From positions 232,819 through 296,818 of the forward strand of contig NZ_FREZ01000005.1 of assembly GCF_900143525.1 (NCBI RefSeq): 64,000 nt of DNA, written 5' to 3'. The DNA comes from Ruegeria sp. Alg231-54 (lineage in GTDB: Bacteria; Pseudomonadota; Alphaproteobacteria; Rhodobacterales; Rhodobacteraceae). The notes beneath the pieces were generated by a model that saw only the letters and a list, made by a program, of their open reading frames with translations, did no database searches and was not told where the DNA came from. Below are positions 55,155 to 63,424 of the stretch, piece after piece. The number at the start of each line of letters is the position of its first letter. Within the stretch, counting starts at the first letter, position 1. The translations under genes were made by a program, and so were the position numbers.

Positions 55155-56570
55155 CTACTCAGGTAATATGTTGTGATTAATCCTGAACAGATTTTTTGGA
55201 TCATAGCTGCCCTTTATTTTCGATAGCTTCTCGCCGTTTAGGCCGTACGCACCAACCATATGATCCGCTTCGTCTTCGGGCATGAAGTTTACATATGCGC
55301 TACCGGTCGCATGAGGCCGCATCTGATCATAAAGTCCCCGCGCCCACGCAATGCACTCATCATCCTTGTTCGGGTCTTCCCAACGAGTGTGAACATTCAT
55401 TATGAAGTGTGCTGATCGTTGCGGATAAGCTGTTGAGTGGGGTTCAATGCGTGCCATTGCGCCACCTACATGAGCAATAAATACTTCGCAAGCAGGGTCG
55501 GGAAGGCTGGAAACCGCCTCGAGAATACCTGTAATTGCTTCTGAGGAAAGCGCTTCGAAATCATGGCTTTTCCAATAGTTCCGAGCGCCCGGTGTAAGCA
55601 AAGGGTCGAAAGCTGCTTGCCAGTCTACAAACTTGTGAGGTGAGATAACGTCGGCTATTGGTTCTCCAAGCGCGCGCAAAGCCGACATTGCTATTTCACC
55701 CTCGCTCATTGGGCCGCTGTAGCAAGCCGCAAAAATCAGCACCTCTCTCCCATGCCAATCTTCTGGTAGGAACGGGAGAGGAGGAGCTTTTCGCATCACG
55801 CTCCAGACGGTCAGCTCATCGGGTGAGTCATCTGCAATGGCTGCAAATTCTGCAAGCAGCTCTGGCGCCTTTTCGATCGGGTGAACGATCAGACCGGACA
55901 GAACATCGGGCCCAAGATCATGCAACTGGAACTCGAATGAGGTCACGACGCCGAAATTGCCGCCTCCACCGCGGATGGCCCAGAAAAGCTCCGGATGGCT
56001 TGTGGGCGAGGCGCTGACAATCGTCCCATCTGCCGTCACAACTTCTGCCGACAGAAGATTGTCGATCGTCATTCCGAATTTCCGCGTCGTCCACCCAAAG
56101 CCGCCGCCAAGGGTCAGACCAGCGATACCAGTTGTCGAATTGATGCCGACAGGGACAGCAAGCCCGTGAGCCTGGGTTTCGCGATCTACATCGCCAAGCA
56201 ATGCACCCGGTGCAACCCGAGCAGTCTTGATGACAGGGTCTACGTGTACCGATTGCATCTGGGACAGATCGAGTAATACGGTCTCATCTGCAACAGCGTG
56301 CCCTGCAATTTGATGCCCACCTGATCGGACTGACATTATGAGGCTGGCGTCCCTAACAAAGTTTACAGCTTTCTGTACGTCGCTCGCCCCCATCGCGCGG
56401 ATCACGAACCCGGGGTGACGTTCGAACATGCTGTTCCAAGTTGTTCTTGCGCCTTCATATTCCGGAGTGCCCTGTAAGTAGACGCCGCCGCGAAGCGAGG
56501 AATTAAGCGCATCCAAAGCGTCTTGATCCACAGTTGCCGTGTTTCCGTCGAGTGTTTTTATATCGTACAT
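55155..56570 (-). CDS. FAD-linked oxidoreductase, berberine-bridge-enzyme-like
   Basis: A 471-residue PCMH-type flavoprotein without signal peptide. The covalent FAD histidine is H86 in SVRSGGHQIAGHA. The second covalent cysteine of bicovalent members is missing: the usual site reads GGGFGWTTRKFGM. The FAD domain continues with AIRGGGGNFGVVTSFEF, and the BBE C-terminal segment is visible as YDPKNLFRINHNI. Such enzymes oxidise alcohols, sugars or alkaloid-like compounds with oxygen. Substrate is unknown. It is the last gene after cyclase and DUF4242 on the same strand. Confidence 0.92.
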   Translation of the reverse strand: MYDIKTLDGNTATVDQDALDALNSSLRGGVYLQGTPEYEGARTTWNSMFERHPGFVIRAMGASDVQKAVNFVRDASLIMSVRSGGHQIAGHAVADETVLLDLSQMQSVHVDPVIKTARVAPGALLGDVDRETQAHGLAVPVGINSTTGIAGLTLGGGFGWTTRKFGMTIDNLLSAEVVTADGTIVSASPTSHPELFWAIRGGGGNFGVVTSFEFQLHDLGPDVLSGLIVHPIEKAPELLAEFAAIADDSPDELTVWSVMRKAPPLPFLPEDWHGREVLIFAACYSGPMSEGEIAMSALRALGEPIADVISPHKFVDWQAAFDPLLTPGARNYWKSHDFEALSSEAITGILEAVSSLPDPACEVFIAHVGGAMARIEPHSTAYPQRSAHFIMNVHTRWEDPNKDDECIAWARGLYDQMRPHATGSAYVNFMPEDEADHMVGAYGLNGEKLSKIKGSYDPKNLFRINHNILPE

Positions 56571-56689
56571 GCATAGGCCTCCCTGTTTTCAGGTCAGGCT
56601 TCTTGCGCGGCTGCCTCATGTAGTTGTGACTTCCGACGCGTTGCCCCGCAGAGGAATCGCCTCGGTCTAGGTTTTTGAACTGCGAATAT

Positions 56690-56947
56690 TCAGGCGAATA
56701 TTCCGGGATCTATCTGATCCACGGGTGTTATGACATCGGCTGGGATGTTTAGGCGCTCGGCCGCCTTTCTGAGGCTTTCCTCGTCAGGGGCCTCATACAG
56801 GCAGTATGTTTTGCGCTTGTCTGCGCTGAGGAACGAGAAAATCCACTCGACCCCGACTTCGTCATTGATCTCTTTGATGTGAATTTTGTCGTCGTCGCTG
56901 ACGTTCAGCTGCTCGGCAAAATTTCTCTCAATTATGTACCTTGGCAT
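56690..56947 (-). CDS. DUF4242 family small protein
   Basis: An 85-residue ferredoxin-like-fold protein with GGGGGAG before the ATG. The family pattern is plain: MPRYIIERNF at the start, VGVEWIFSFLSADKRKTYCL and YEAPDEESLRKAAERLNIPA, then VITPVDQIDP. Some relatives are described as nickel-binding; no clear His cluster is visible here, so metal binding is not asserted. It starts 27 bp after the cyclase stop codon, an arrangement that suggests a functional link with the cyclase. Confidence 0.9.
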   Translation of the reverse strand: MPRYIIERNFAEQLNVSDDDKIHIKEINDEVGVEWIFSFLSADKRKTYCLYEAPDEESLRKAAERLNIPADVITPVDQIDPGIFA

Positions 56948-56974
56948 AATGCTCCCCCAAGCATGTAAATGACT

Positions 56975-59900
56975 TTAAACAGCTACTCCCTCGAGCTTTG
57001 ACCTAAGGAAAACCATACTCAATTGCTGTGAAATTGCCAACGCTTCCCCTTCTAGTTGAAACGCAAGTTTCAAATCATTCGTGCGGCCCCGTTGCCTTAG
57101 CGCGGATGCATACGCTGCCTTGCTGTGCGCAATCCACGGAGGACACTTCATGCGCGTGTCAATTTCGATCGCCTTATGGAACATACTCTCAGCGGCGTCC
57201 CAGTTTTTCAGCACTGCTGCCAGATTGCCCAGACGTCTTGCAGCCGCCCCGGCGCAAACTGTTGTTGCCCCAGCGGTGATCGTCAGCTCTTCGTATGGGG
57301 TCAGCATGTCATAGAGGGTCTCAGCATGTCCCAGATGCTCGACTGCGACACAAATGTCAGCAAGATAGGACAATGTAGTTGAAAACATGGCATCAAGAGG
57401 AAGATCGAAGCCATTCTCTGCCATTTCATTCAGTATGCGTTCAGCTGGCTCCTTGTATCCCAACTCGGCGGCAATAAGGCCAAATCCCGGCTTCCAAGAA
57501 ATGTCTTCCGGGCTATCCGTCATCAGCTTCTTGATCACCGGTGCAACTTCGTGCAGCCGGTTTTGTTCGCGACGGATGGTAAACATCTGAACACCGAATA
57601 CGCCCTCAACATGTTCTCCATGTGTCTGTCGACCGATTTTCACCGCTTCGTTGGCATGCATCTCCGCCTGCTCAAAATTGCCATCCATAATTGCAACCAT
57701 GGCGCGTGCGTGTTTCTGTACCCAGTAGAGTTGCAGATGGTTGTCCTTTTCCGAAATCTCCGTCAGCAGTTCGAGTGAATGATCCATCAAGTCGCGGTCG
57801 GCCATTTCGGCCCCGACAAAAAGACTAAGTGTCCGGTCCCGACCCTGATCAATACTCCCTAGGTTCTCGGCCGCCCGATGCATCGCATCAAGGTTTTCAC
57901 GCCAATGACGTACCTCTCTTCCTTTGCGCGCGACGAATGGCGCCCCAAAATGCATCATCATCACCGAGAATTGGGATTTATAGTCCCCCAGTTTCGCGGC
58001 CAGTTCCATTGATTGCTGACCAAAGCGTGCGCCTTCAGAAAACTGGCCGACAAACATATGTGCCCGTGCAAGTTGGCTCATCAATCTGCACTGCCGAACT
58101 TCGTCATCGTCGGGAAGGTCGTTCAGAGCTCTAACACAAAGCTCAATGGCCTCGCCGTGTCTCTTACTCGACATCATACACGAGTCCGCAAAATGGTTCG
58201 CAGCATCAGCGGCGAGCGCCACATCGTTTATTCCACGGGCGGCGTCCGAGGCCTCTTTCAAAGCCGCTATCCCCTCTGGCAACTGACCCAGGCTGTCATG
58301 GCTGCGACCAATCAGGATTTTGGCTTTGATCGTTTCGACGCCGTTGTCAGATCCAAGATTTTCAGCCGCTTTGAGTGTTTCCCTAGCGTTGACCATCGCC
58401 TCTTGGCTGGCGGATCGCGCCAATGCCATTTCGGTTGCCGTCTGCCATTTGTCGAACGCAGCACGCCATTCTTCGGCCTCTGAAAGATGGCGGGCAACCA
58501 ACTCGGGCCGGCGTTCAATCTCTGCTGACCGCAACTGCATCAAAGCACGGGCCACGTTTGCGTGTTGTTGCCTGCGGGTTGAGCCCAACATGGATTGATA
58601 GGCGGTATCCCGAATAAGGGCATGACGGAAAACGAAATACCCTCGATTGTACCCGCTTTCAAAGATCAAACCCGTTCGAGACAGCTCTTCTATACGAGAT
58701 TGAATTTCCGCACTGGCAAGACCTATTGCGGAAGCCAGCAAGCTAGGCTCGAACTCCCGTCCAATGACGGCTCCTGTTAACGCTACTTGTTTGGCCTCTG
58801 GTGAGACTGCGTCAAGACGTGCCATCAGCGTGCCTTTCAAAGACGAAGGTATGTGGACCTGCCCGTGCTCACCCGCCTCAACAATCGCCCGGGCCAACTC
58901 CTCGACGAACAATGGCACGCCGTCCGTCTTTTCAATGATTGTGGCGATTAGCGCATCGTCCGGTGCTTTTCCGGTAACATTGAGAACTAGGTTCGAGACA
59001 TGGGTCGTATCAAACCGACGCAGCTGGAGCGTATGTACGTGCGCTTCGCCGTCATCATGGGCAAGTTCCCAGCCGGGCCTGTGGGTGATCAAAATCATCA
59101 AAGGCAGATCTGCGCAAATTGCTTTGAAGCGATCCAAAAGAGCTTGGGTGGAAGGATCAATCCAATGCGCGTCCTCAACACAAAGAATAACAGGACGCGT
59201 GCTTGCGCGTACCTGAACCGTGTGGATTAACGTCTGAATCGTGAGGTCACGTTGCTCCTGCGGTGACATATCGAGAACGCTTCGGGCAAGAGCACTGTGA
59301 GGCGCAACCAGCGCGGCAAAGACGGGCAGAACCTTTTCCCATTCCAAGCCCTCCCGGCTTTCCAACATTTTTTTGACAAGATCGAGAATTCGGTCGTCAT
59401 CAAAATCTGTCCCCACACCAGCATCCTGAGAAATCCTCTGGGCGACGGGGTGGAACGGGCTACTGGAAAGGTAAGGAGAGCAGTTCAGCCTGATAATATC
59501 AGCTTCGCTAGCCGCTACGGCATTAGCGAGAAACTCTTCCGCCAATCGCGATTTACCGATCCCAGCTTCACCGGCAAGCAGAACAACCTCTCCCTGACTG
59601 TTCTGCGCACGCAGCCATGATTGTAAAAGGATACCTTTTTCGTAGTCGCGACCAATCATGACGCTGCCACTTTCGTCCCTGTATGAAGCTCGAAACCGGC
59701 TTTCCGCGCTGTGTTCTGATACGACAGTCAAAAGGGTTCGTGGTTCTTTGAAACCTTTCAGCTCGGTTTGTCCAAGAGACCTAAACTCAAATAGCCGATG
59801 CAAAGTTTCTTCGGTCTCCTCAGCAGATAAAACAACTGAGTTCGGTTCTGCGTGTTCCTGAAGCCGCGCTGCCAGATTGACAATTGGCCCCGTCATGGCT

Positions 59901-60574
59901 CCTTCTTCGTAGGTGTTTTCACCGATCGTATCGCCAACTACCACGTCGCCACTCGCGATACCTAACCTGGCTGACAAACGCTCACCGTCAGGTGTTTTAA
60001 GATCTCTGACCCGCCGAACGGCCTCAAGACCAGCCTTTAAAGCGCGAACTGCATGATCTTCATAGGCTGTAGGCCAGCCAAAAAACACCAGGAGACCGTC
60101 GCCCAAATACTTCGAGACGTAGCCGCCATACCTGCTAACTGCACCTGCAACCGCATCCTGGTAGCTCTGCAGCAGTTCGCGCATGTCTTCGGGATCAAAC
60201 TGGTTGGTCAACTCAGTCGAGGCGACGAGATCAGCAAACAAAACTGTTAAGTGACGCCTCTCTGCGATCGCCAATGAAGCAGGCTTCCTTGCGGATAAGG
60301 CGACGCCTTGCGATCCATCCGAATTGGGAACCCGGCCGACTTCGTATGCATCCGCGTCTACGGCTTGTGGCGGTTGAGACGAGTGCTGTTGGCCAGTCAA
60401 TTCCTGAACCGCTGCCAGGATGATTTTTCGATGGCCCAGACTAACCCCAAGCTCTTTAAGGTCGTCGTTTGACAGTAGTGGCAGTACGCGCGCGTCGATA
60501 TCATGCTGTGCAAAAGCGTCTGAGTATTGACCCAGTTCGAGATCGTTCAGCCATTTGTCGATTTCAACCGCCAT
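56975..60574 (-). CDS. SAM domain - class III nucleotide cyclase - AAA ATPase - TPR signalling protein
   Basis: A 1199-residue soluble multidomain protein. Residues about 3-62 form a SAM domain (WLNDLELGQYSDAFAQHDID, LKELGVSLGHRKIIL). Residues about 105-285 form a class III cyclase with metal-binding D115 (FADLV) and D159 (LGDG), K155, and N233/R237 in PIVNLAARLQ, so catalysis looks possible. A P-loop AAA/STAND ATPase follows with Walker A GEAGIGKS at 335-342. The C-terminal half (about 680-1199) is TPR-like helices. This order is shared with many cyclase/ATPase/TPR proteins of unknown input. DUF4242 and flavoprotein genes follow on the same strand. Confidence 0.92.
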   Translation of the reverse strand: MAVEIDKWLNDLELGQYSDAFAQHDIDARVLPLLSNDDLKELGVSLGHRKIILAAVQELTGQQHSSQPPQAVDADAYEVGRVPNSDGSQGVALSARKPASLAIAERRHLTVLFADLVASTELTNQFDPEDMRELLQSYQDAVAGAVSRYGGYVSKYLGDGLLVFFGWPTAYEDHAVRALKAGLEAVRRVRDLKTPDGERLSARLGIASGDVVVGDTIGENTYEEGAMTGPIVNLAARLQEHAEPNSVVLSAEETEETLHRLFEFRSLGQTELKGFKEPRTLLTVVSEHSAESRFRASYRDESGSVMIGRDYEKGILLQSWLRAQNSQGEVVLLAGEAGIGKSRLAEEFLANAVAASEADIIRLNCSPYLSSSPFHPVAQRISQDAGVGTDFDDDRILDLVKKMLESREGLEWEKVLPVFAALVAPHSALARSVLDMSPQEQRDLTIQTLIHTVQVRASTRPVILCVEDAHWIDPSTQALLDRFKAICADLPLMILITHRPGWELAHDDGEAHVHTLQLRRFDTTHVSNLVLNVTGKAPDDALIATIIEKTDGVPLFVEELARAIVEAGEHGQVHIPSSLKGTLMARLDAVSPEAKQVALTGAVIGREFEPSLLASAIGLASAEIQSRIEELSRTGLIFESGYNRGYFVFRHALIRDTAYQSMLGSTRRQQHANVARALMQLRSAEIERRPELVARHLSEAEEWRAAFDKWQTATEMALARSASQEAMVNARETLKAAENLGSDNGVETIKAKILIGRSHDSLGQLPEGIAALKEASDAARGINDVALAADAANHFADSCMMSSKRHGEAIELCVRALNDLPDDDEVRQCRLMSQLARAHMFVGQFSEGARFGQQSMELAAKLGDYKSQFSVMMMHFGAPFVARKGREVRHWRENLDAMHRAAENLGSIDQGRDRTLSLFVGAEMADRDLMDHSLELLTEISEKDNHLQLYWVQKHARAMVAIMDGNFEQAEMHANEAVKIGRQTHGEHVEGVFGVQMFTIRREQNRLHEVAPVIKKLMTDSPEDISWKPGFGLIAAELGYKEPAERILNEMAENGFDLPLDAMFSTTLSYLADICVAVEHLGHAETLYDMLTPYEELTITAGATTVCAGAAARRLGNLAAVLKNWDAAESMFHKAIEIDTRMKCPPWIAHSKAAYASALRQRGRTNDLKLAFQLEGEALAISQQLSMVFLRSKLEGVAV

Positions 60575-60998
60575 AACGGGATCATGCTGATATAAAGGAG
60601 GCTAATCAAGAAAACGCTGTAAACACGTACTGATTTTTGGCGACCAAACGTCTGCTTTGCTTTTGACAGAAATGGCACCTTCTTATCCATTTTTTGTCGG
60701 AACGCAGTGGTTTTATGTTGGTGGATCTCCCAGAGCGTGCATTTTCTGCGGCGCCGCGTTAGGCTGCATTGTCCGCAATGCGGTAATTGGCCTTAAGCGC
60801 AGCGAATTTCTGCTTTCCACCTATTCTTCCGAAGACATCTTTGGTAGCAGCCGGCCCTTTCCTGATCTAAGCACATATTGTTCAGGGGCAAACCTTGAAC
60901 AGATGGACACCTCCCAATTTCGATGTCAAATGGACGTAGCAGGTGAATCAGGTGTCACCCAAGCGAACCCTGCCCCGCCCCTGGTCTGGCTCATATAA
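60575..60998. other. 424-bp gap with no confident gene
   Basis: The stretch upstream of the cyclase gene holds an open frame on the plus strand (60657-60998), but its composition is unlike a protein and it has no ribosome-binding site. It includes GCATTGTCCGCAATGC (60769-60784), an 8-base dyad without spacer, and GTCACCCAAGCG, which recurs near 61808. It probably contains the cyclase promoter and degraded mobile DNA. Confidence 0.4.
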
Positions 60999-61181
60999 CT
61001 ACCGCCGTCTGACCCGCTCACGGCTGCGCTCCCTTGGTTCGATGTTGATCTGGTGATCGCGACCAAGGGCCCGGTAGAAGCCCAGACCTTTTGACCAGTT
61101 CAGGAATTGAGAGAAGCTGTCGACCTGATCGTCGTTGCGTCCGCGTGGAAAGGACAGCAGCTCGCGTTTGAATGCCGTATG
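60999..61181 (-). pseudogene. phage terminase large subunit, C-terminal fragment
   Basis: A 60-codon minus-strand frame with no start reads HTAFKRELLSFPRGRNDDQV, then DSFSQFLNWSKGLGFYRALG, then RDHQINIEPRERSRERVRRR and stop. FPxGRxDDQVDxxSQFLxW is the hallmark of the nuclease-domain end of phage terminase large subunits. The frame is interrupted by a TAG at 61184, exactly where similarity to a KAP NTPase begins on the other strand, so this is a prophage remnant cut by recombination. Confidence 0.75.
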
Positions 61182-61184
61182 CTA

Positions 61185-61859
61185 GGGAAACGTATTGGCG
61201 CGATCGGCGCGCGAGCCACAGCTAGGCTGTTGCTTCGCTCGGGAGCAGAAGAAGTAATTGGTCTGGTCTCAGACAAAGCGATGGACGCCCTCGGCGAATT
61301 TGATGCGCTCGACGGCATCGTTAAGGGCCCTGGCGAAGGTATGTCAAAAGCCGCGGGACAGCTGATAGCCACCCAGATGGCCGCTGAAAAAGTTCGGCGG
61401 GACGAGCTACCTCAACAATTAGACGCGCTTCGTAAAGCGCTGCTACAAGGTCAGGACACTGAACGAGTTGTGGCATTGGTTGATGAACTTGATCGCTGTC
61501 ACCCAGACTACGCGCTAGCGTTTTTGGAGGCAATGAAGCCGATTTTCGACCAATCGGGATTTGTTTTTTGTTTGATGGTCAATACGGACTATCTCGAACG
61601 ACTTGCGAACCATCAGTTTGACTCACCAACAAATGATGAGAAGTATTTGGATAAGTTTGTAGATATACGCCTTGCACTTACGGGATGTTCGCATCAATTG
61701 CGGGTAGCTCGCTTTTGCACTGATTGCACACTGTCACCCTTTGAAACGACTCCAAATCAAATTCAACGTGAGTTTGGGTGTCAGAATCCGTCAGCTGTCA
61801 CCCAATTTGTCACCCAAGCGCGAAACGGCGCTAAAGACGCAAACCGGATTTCTTCATAA
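61185..61859 (+). pseudogene. KAP family P-loop NTPase, N-terminally truncated
   Basis: The open frame after the terminase junction includes RLLLRSGAEEVIGLVSDKAM, AALRK-like helices (here LDALRKALLQGQDTE) and the KAP Walker B region VVALVDELDRCHPDYALAFL followed by EAMKPIFDQSGFVFCLMVNT and DEKYLDKFVDIRLAL. The Walker A part, which should lie at the N terminus, is absent, and the 5-prime end of the longer frame (61107-61184) is antisense to the terminase fragment. KAP NTPases are membrane-associated and many sit in phage-defence loci; this copy is probably dead. The last 50 residues do not look like KAP. Confidence 0.7.
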
Positions 61860-62367
61860 TATACTGAATTTTAGTGGTGCCCGGGGCGGCAACAAACCGG
61901 CATCACTACTTATTTAGAATCAATATCTTATAAATTCATATTTTCTATCAACACCCCGATTCACACCACCGGAACCTACATATGCGAATCCGGAATCGAA
62001 TTAGGGTATTATCAGGGGTATCGAATTCAACTTAAATCAAGCGCAAATAATGCACCTCACAACGTGAAGAACGACCGCTTCGGGCTTGAAGCAGACATCT
62101 ACTGCGCACGGCCCCAATAACTGCTATGCGGACAAAGCGGCCTTCACAAGTTCAGCCATGAAGGTCTGAATTATCAATCCTGCCATCAGGTTTTGGAGGA
62201 TTATTTCTTGATCAGACTGCCTTGCGGACTTAGCTACCGTCTGTATTTGCCCGAAGCCAAGTTTTTGACTCTTGCAACAATTGCCCAAGGCGAACATCTG
62301 TGCTGCCTACAATGCACGAACGAATTTTTTAAAGGTTTCTTGGATTCGCCGGAACAGCACCTCAAAC
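61860..62367. other. 508-bp AT-rich gap with degraded repeats
   Basis: No gene is supported. TGGTGCCCGGGGCGGC at 61875-61890 resembles the reverse complement of a tRNA 3-prime end but the T-arm does not pair. 62050-62140 holds ACCGCTTCGGGCTTGAAGCA and GACATCTACTGCGCACGGCC, similar in style to degenerate intergenic repeats common in Roseobacter genomes. A plus-strand open frame from 62193 is antisense to the next gene and rejected. Confidence 0.4.
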
Positions 62368-62751
62368 TCATTTGGTGCAGGCTACCCGAACAACTCGGTC
62401 CGCCTCGCATTTGTTTCTCTTGGTGCAATCGCCTTCAGAATTTCTACCGCTCTCATAGACACACATTGGTGGTTGCGTTGACCAACCCTGCTTCGTGGTG
62501 CATTCATCTTTGCCCGTGCATTGCGAGCCTCCACAAGTTTTGGGGTGCCATTGTCTGAGCGACTGATATGTTTTCCATTCACTTGGGCAAGTTCTGCTGG
62601 GAAAAGAACATACCGCTTCTCCATTTATCATTTCGGTTAACCCTCCGGCGTTGCTACACTCCACCGCTGTGGCTGCCGCACCGCTAGTGGCTGAAACTGC
62701 CACAGCAAGGAAGAAAATTCCTGCAAATAGTTTTGCCAAATAGCGCACCAC
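62368..62751 (-). CDS. small exported cysteine-rich protein
   Basis: A 127-residue protein. Start chosen at a GTG (62751) behind AGGAAA; it begins directly with a signal peptide (VVRYLAKLFAGIFFLAVAVS, cleaved near GAAA at about residue 26). The mature part of about 100 residues contains 11 cysteines, including CSFPSRTC, TCGGSQC and EGDCTKRNKC, and is basic with many Lys and Arg. This suggests a disulfide-bonded secreted protein; I do not recognise the family. The longer open frame back to 62826 lacks a proper signal start. Neighbours give no hint. Confidence 0.55.
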   Translation of the reverse strand: MVRYLAKLFAGIFFLAVAVSATSGAAATAVECSNAGGLTEMINGEAVCSFPSRTCPSEWKTYQSLRQWHPKTCGGSQCTGKDECTTKQGWSTQPPMCVYESGRNSEGDCTKRNKCEADRVVRVACTK

Positions 62752-62936
62752 TATTTTCCTAACGCGATCATACGCAGTACGATAGCAAGAATGAGACCAA
62801 GGAAAAGCTCTCAAACTCACTGTCAATTGGCACCGTCAGTGGACGTTCAGCAAGACCTGGGCGATGCGTGCTCCACACAAAAATAATCCAATGATCGAAT
62901 TTTCACTTTTCCGTGTGCACTCCGTTCACGCAATAC

Positions 62937-63296
62937 TCAAATCCCAACGACTTGCCCTTTGAGGCTATATAGAATGTACAAGACTTCCTCTTGCTCCCGC
63001 TGACCAACGTCGTTTGCCTTTAGTGCGTTCACGGCGTCGTCCAATACTGCGACAAACTCGTCTCCGCTGATGTTCATGTGCCGATGCGCGGCAACCATAT
63101 CCTTGCCTGCATAGATCTCAGGTCCACCAGAACCAGTAATAAAGAAGTCTCCTGCCATTCGCTTGAGGTGCTTCATATCACTTCCTGCAAATCGAGCAGA
63201 GACAACTGGGTTTATGGAGTGATTGTCCACCAGCGTGTCAACTATTCGCCGAATACCATCCGTTCCTCCCAGACGATCATAAAGTGTCGCAGGCAT
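62937..63296 (-). CDS. group 1 truncated haemoglobin
   Basis: A 119-residue 2-on-2 globin. The N-terminal LYDRLGGTDGIRRIVDTLVD is typical. The proximal histidine is H71 in DMVAAHRHMNIS, with the expected F at 81 (GDEFVAVLDDAVNAL). The distal region RFAGSDMKHLKRMAGDFFI is also in place. Such proteins bind oxygen or nitric oxide and often detoxify NO. Length is standard. It is a single gene close to the right-hand IS1182 copy. Confidence 0.92.
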   Translation of the reverse strand: MPATLYDRLGGTDGIRRIVDTLVDNHSINPVVSARFAGSDMKHLKRMAGDFFITGSGGPEIYAGKDMVAAHRHMNISGDEFVAVLDDAVNALKANDVGQREQEEVLYILYSLKGQVVGI

Positions 63297-63424
63297 TGTC
63301 TATCCCTTTTTTTGATCGGCGTTTCTCAGACGCTAGCACGGTATTCTAATTGGGGCCAAATCTATTGCATTTTGGCTACGCAATTGATCGCAGCTCACCT
63401 TGAAAAACGATGAGCGCTTTGGGC

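Noticed and set aside
60657..60998. Plus-strand open frame of 113 codons
   Set aside because: No ribosome-binding site, no domain, and composition unlike a protein; it runs into the terminase remnant.
61875..61899. Possible tRNA 3-prime end or att site (TGGTGCCCGGGGCGGC)
   Set aside because: The T-arm does not pair and no anticodon arm or acceptor stem can be built; at most a degraded att-like remnant.
62193..62558. Plus-strand open frame of 121 codons
   Set aside because: It overlaps the exported Cys-rich gene in antisense, and has no conserved motif.
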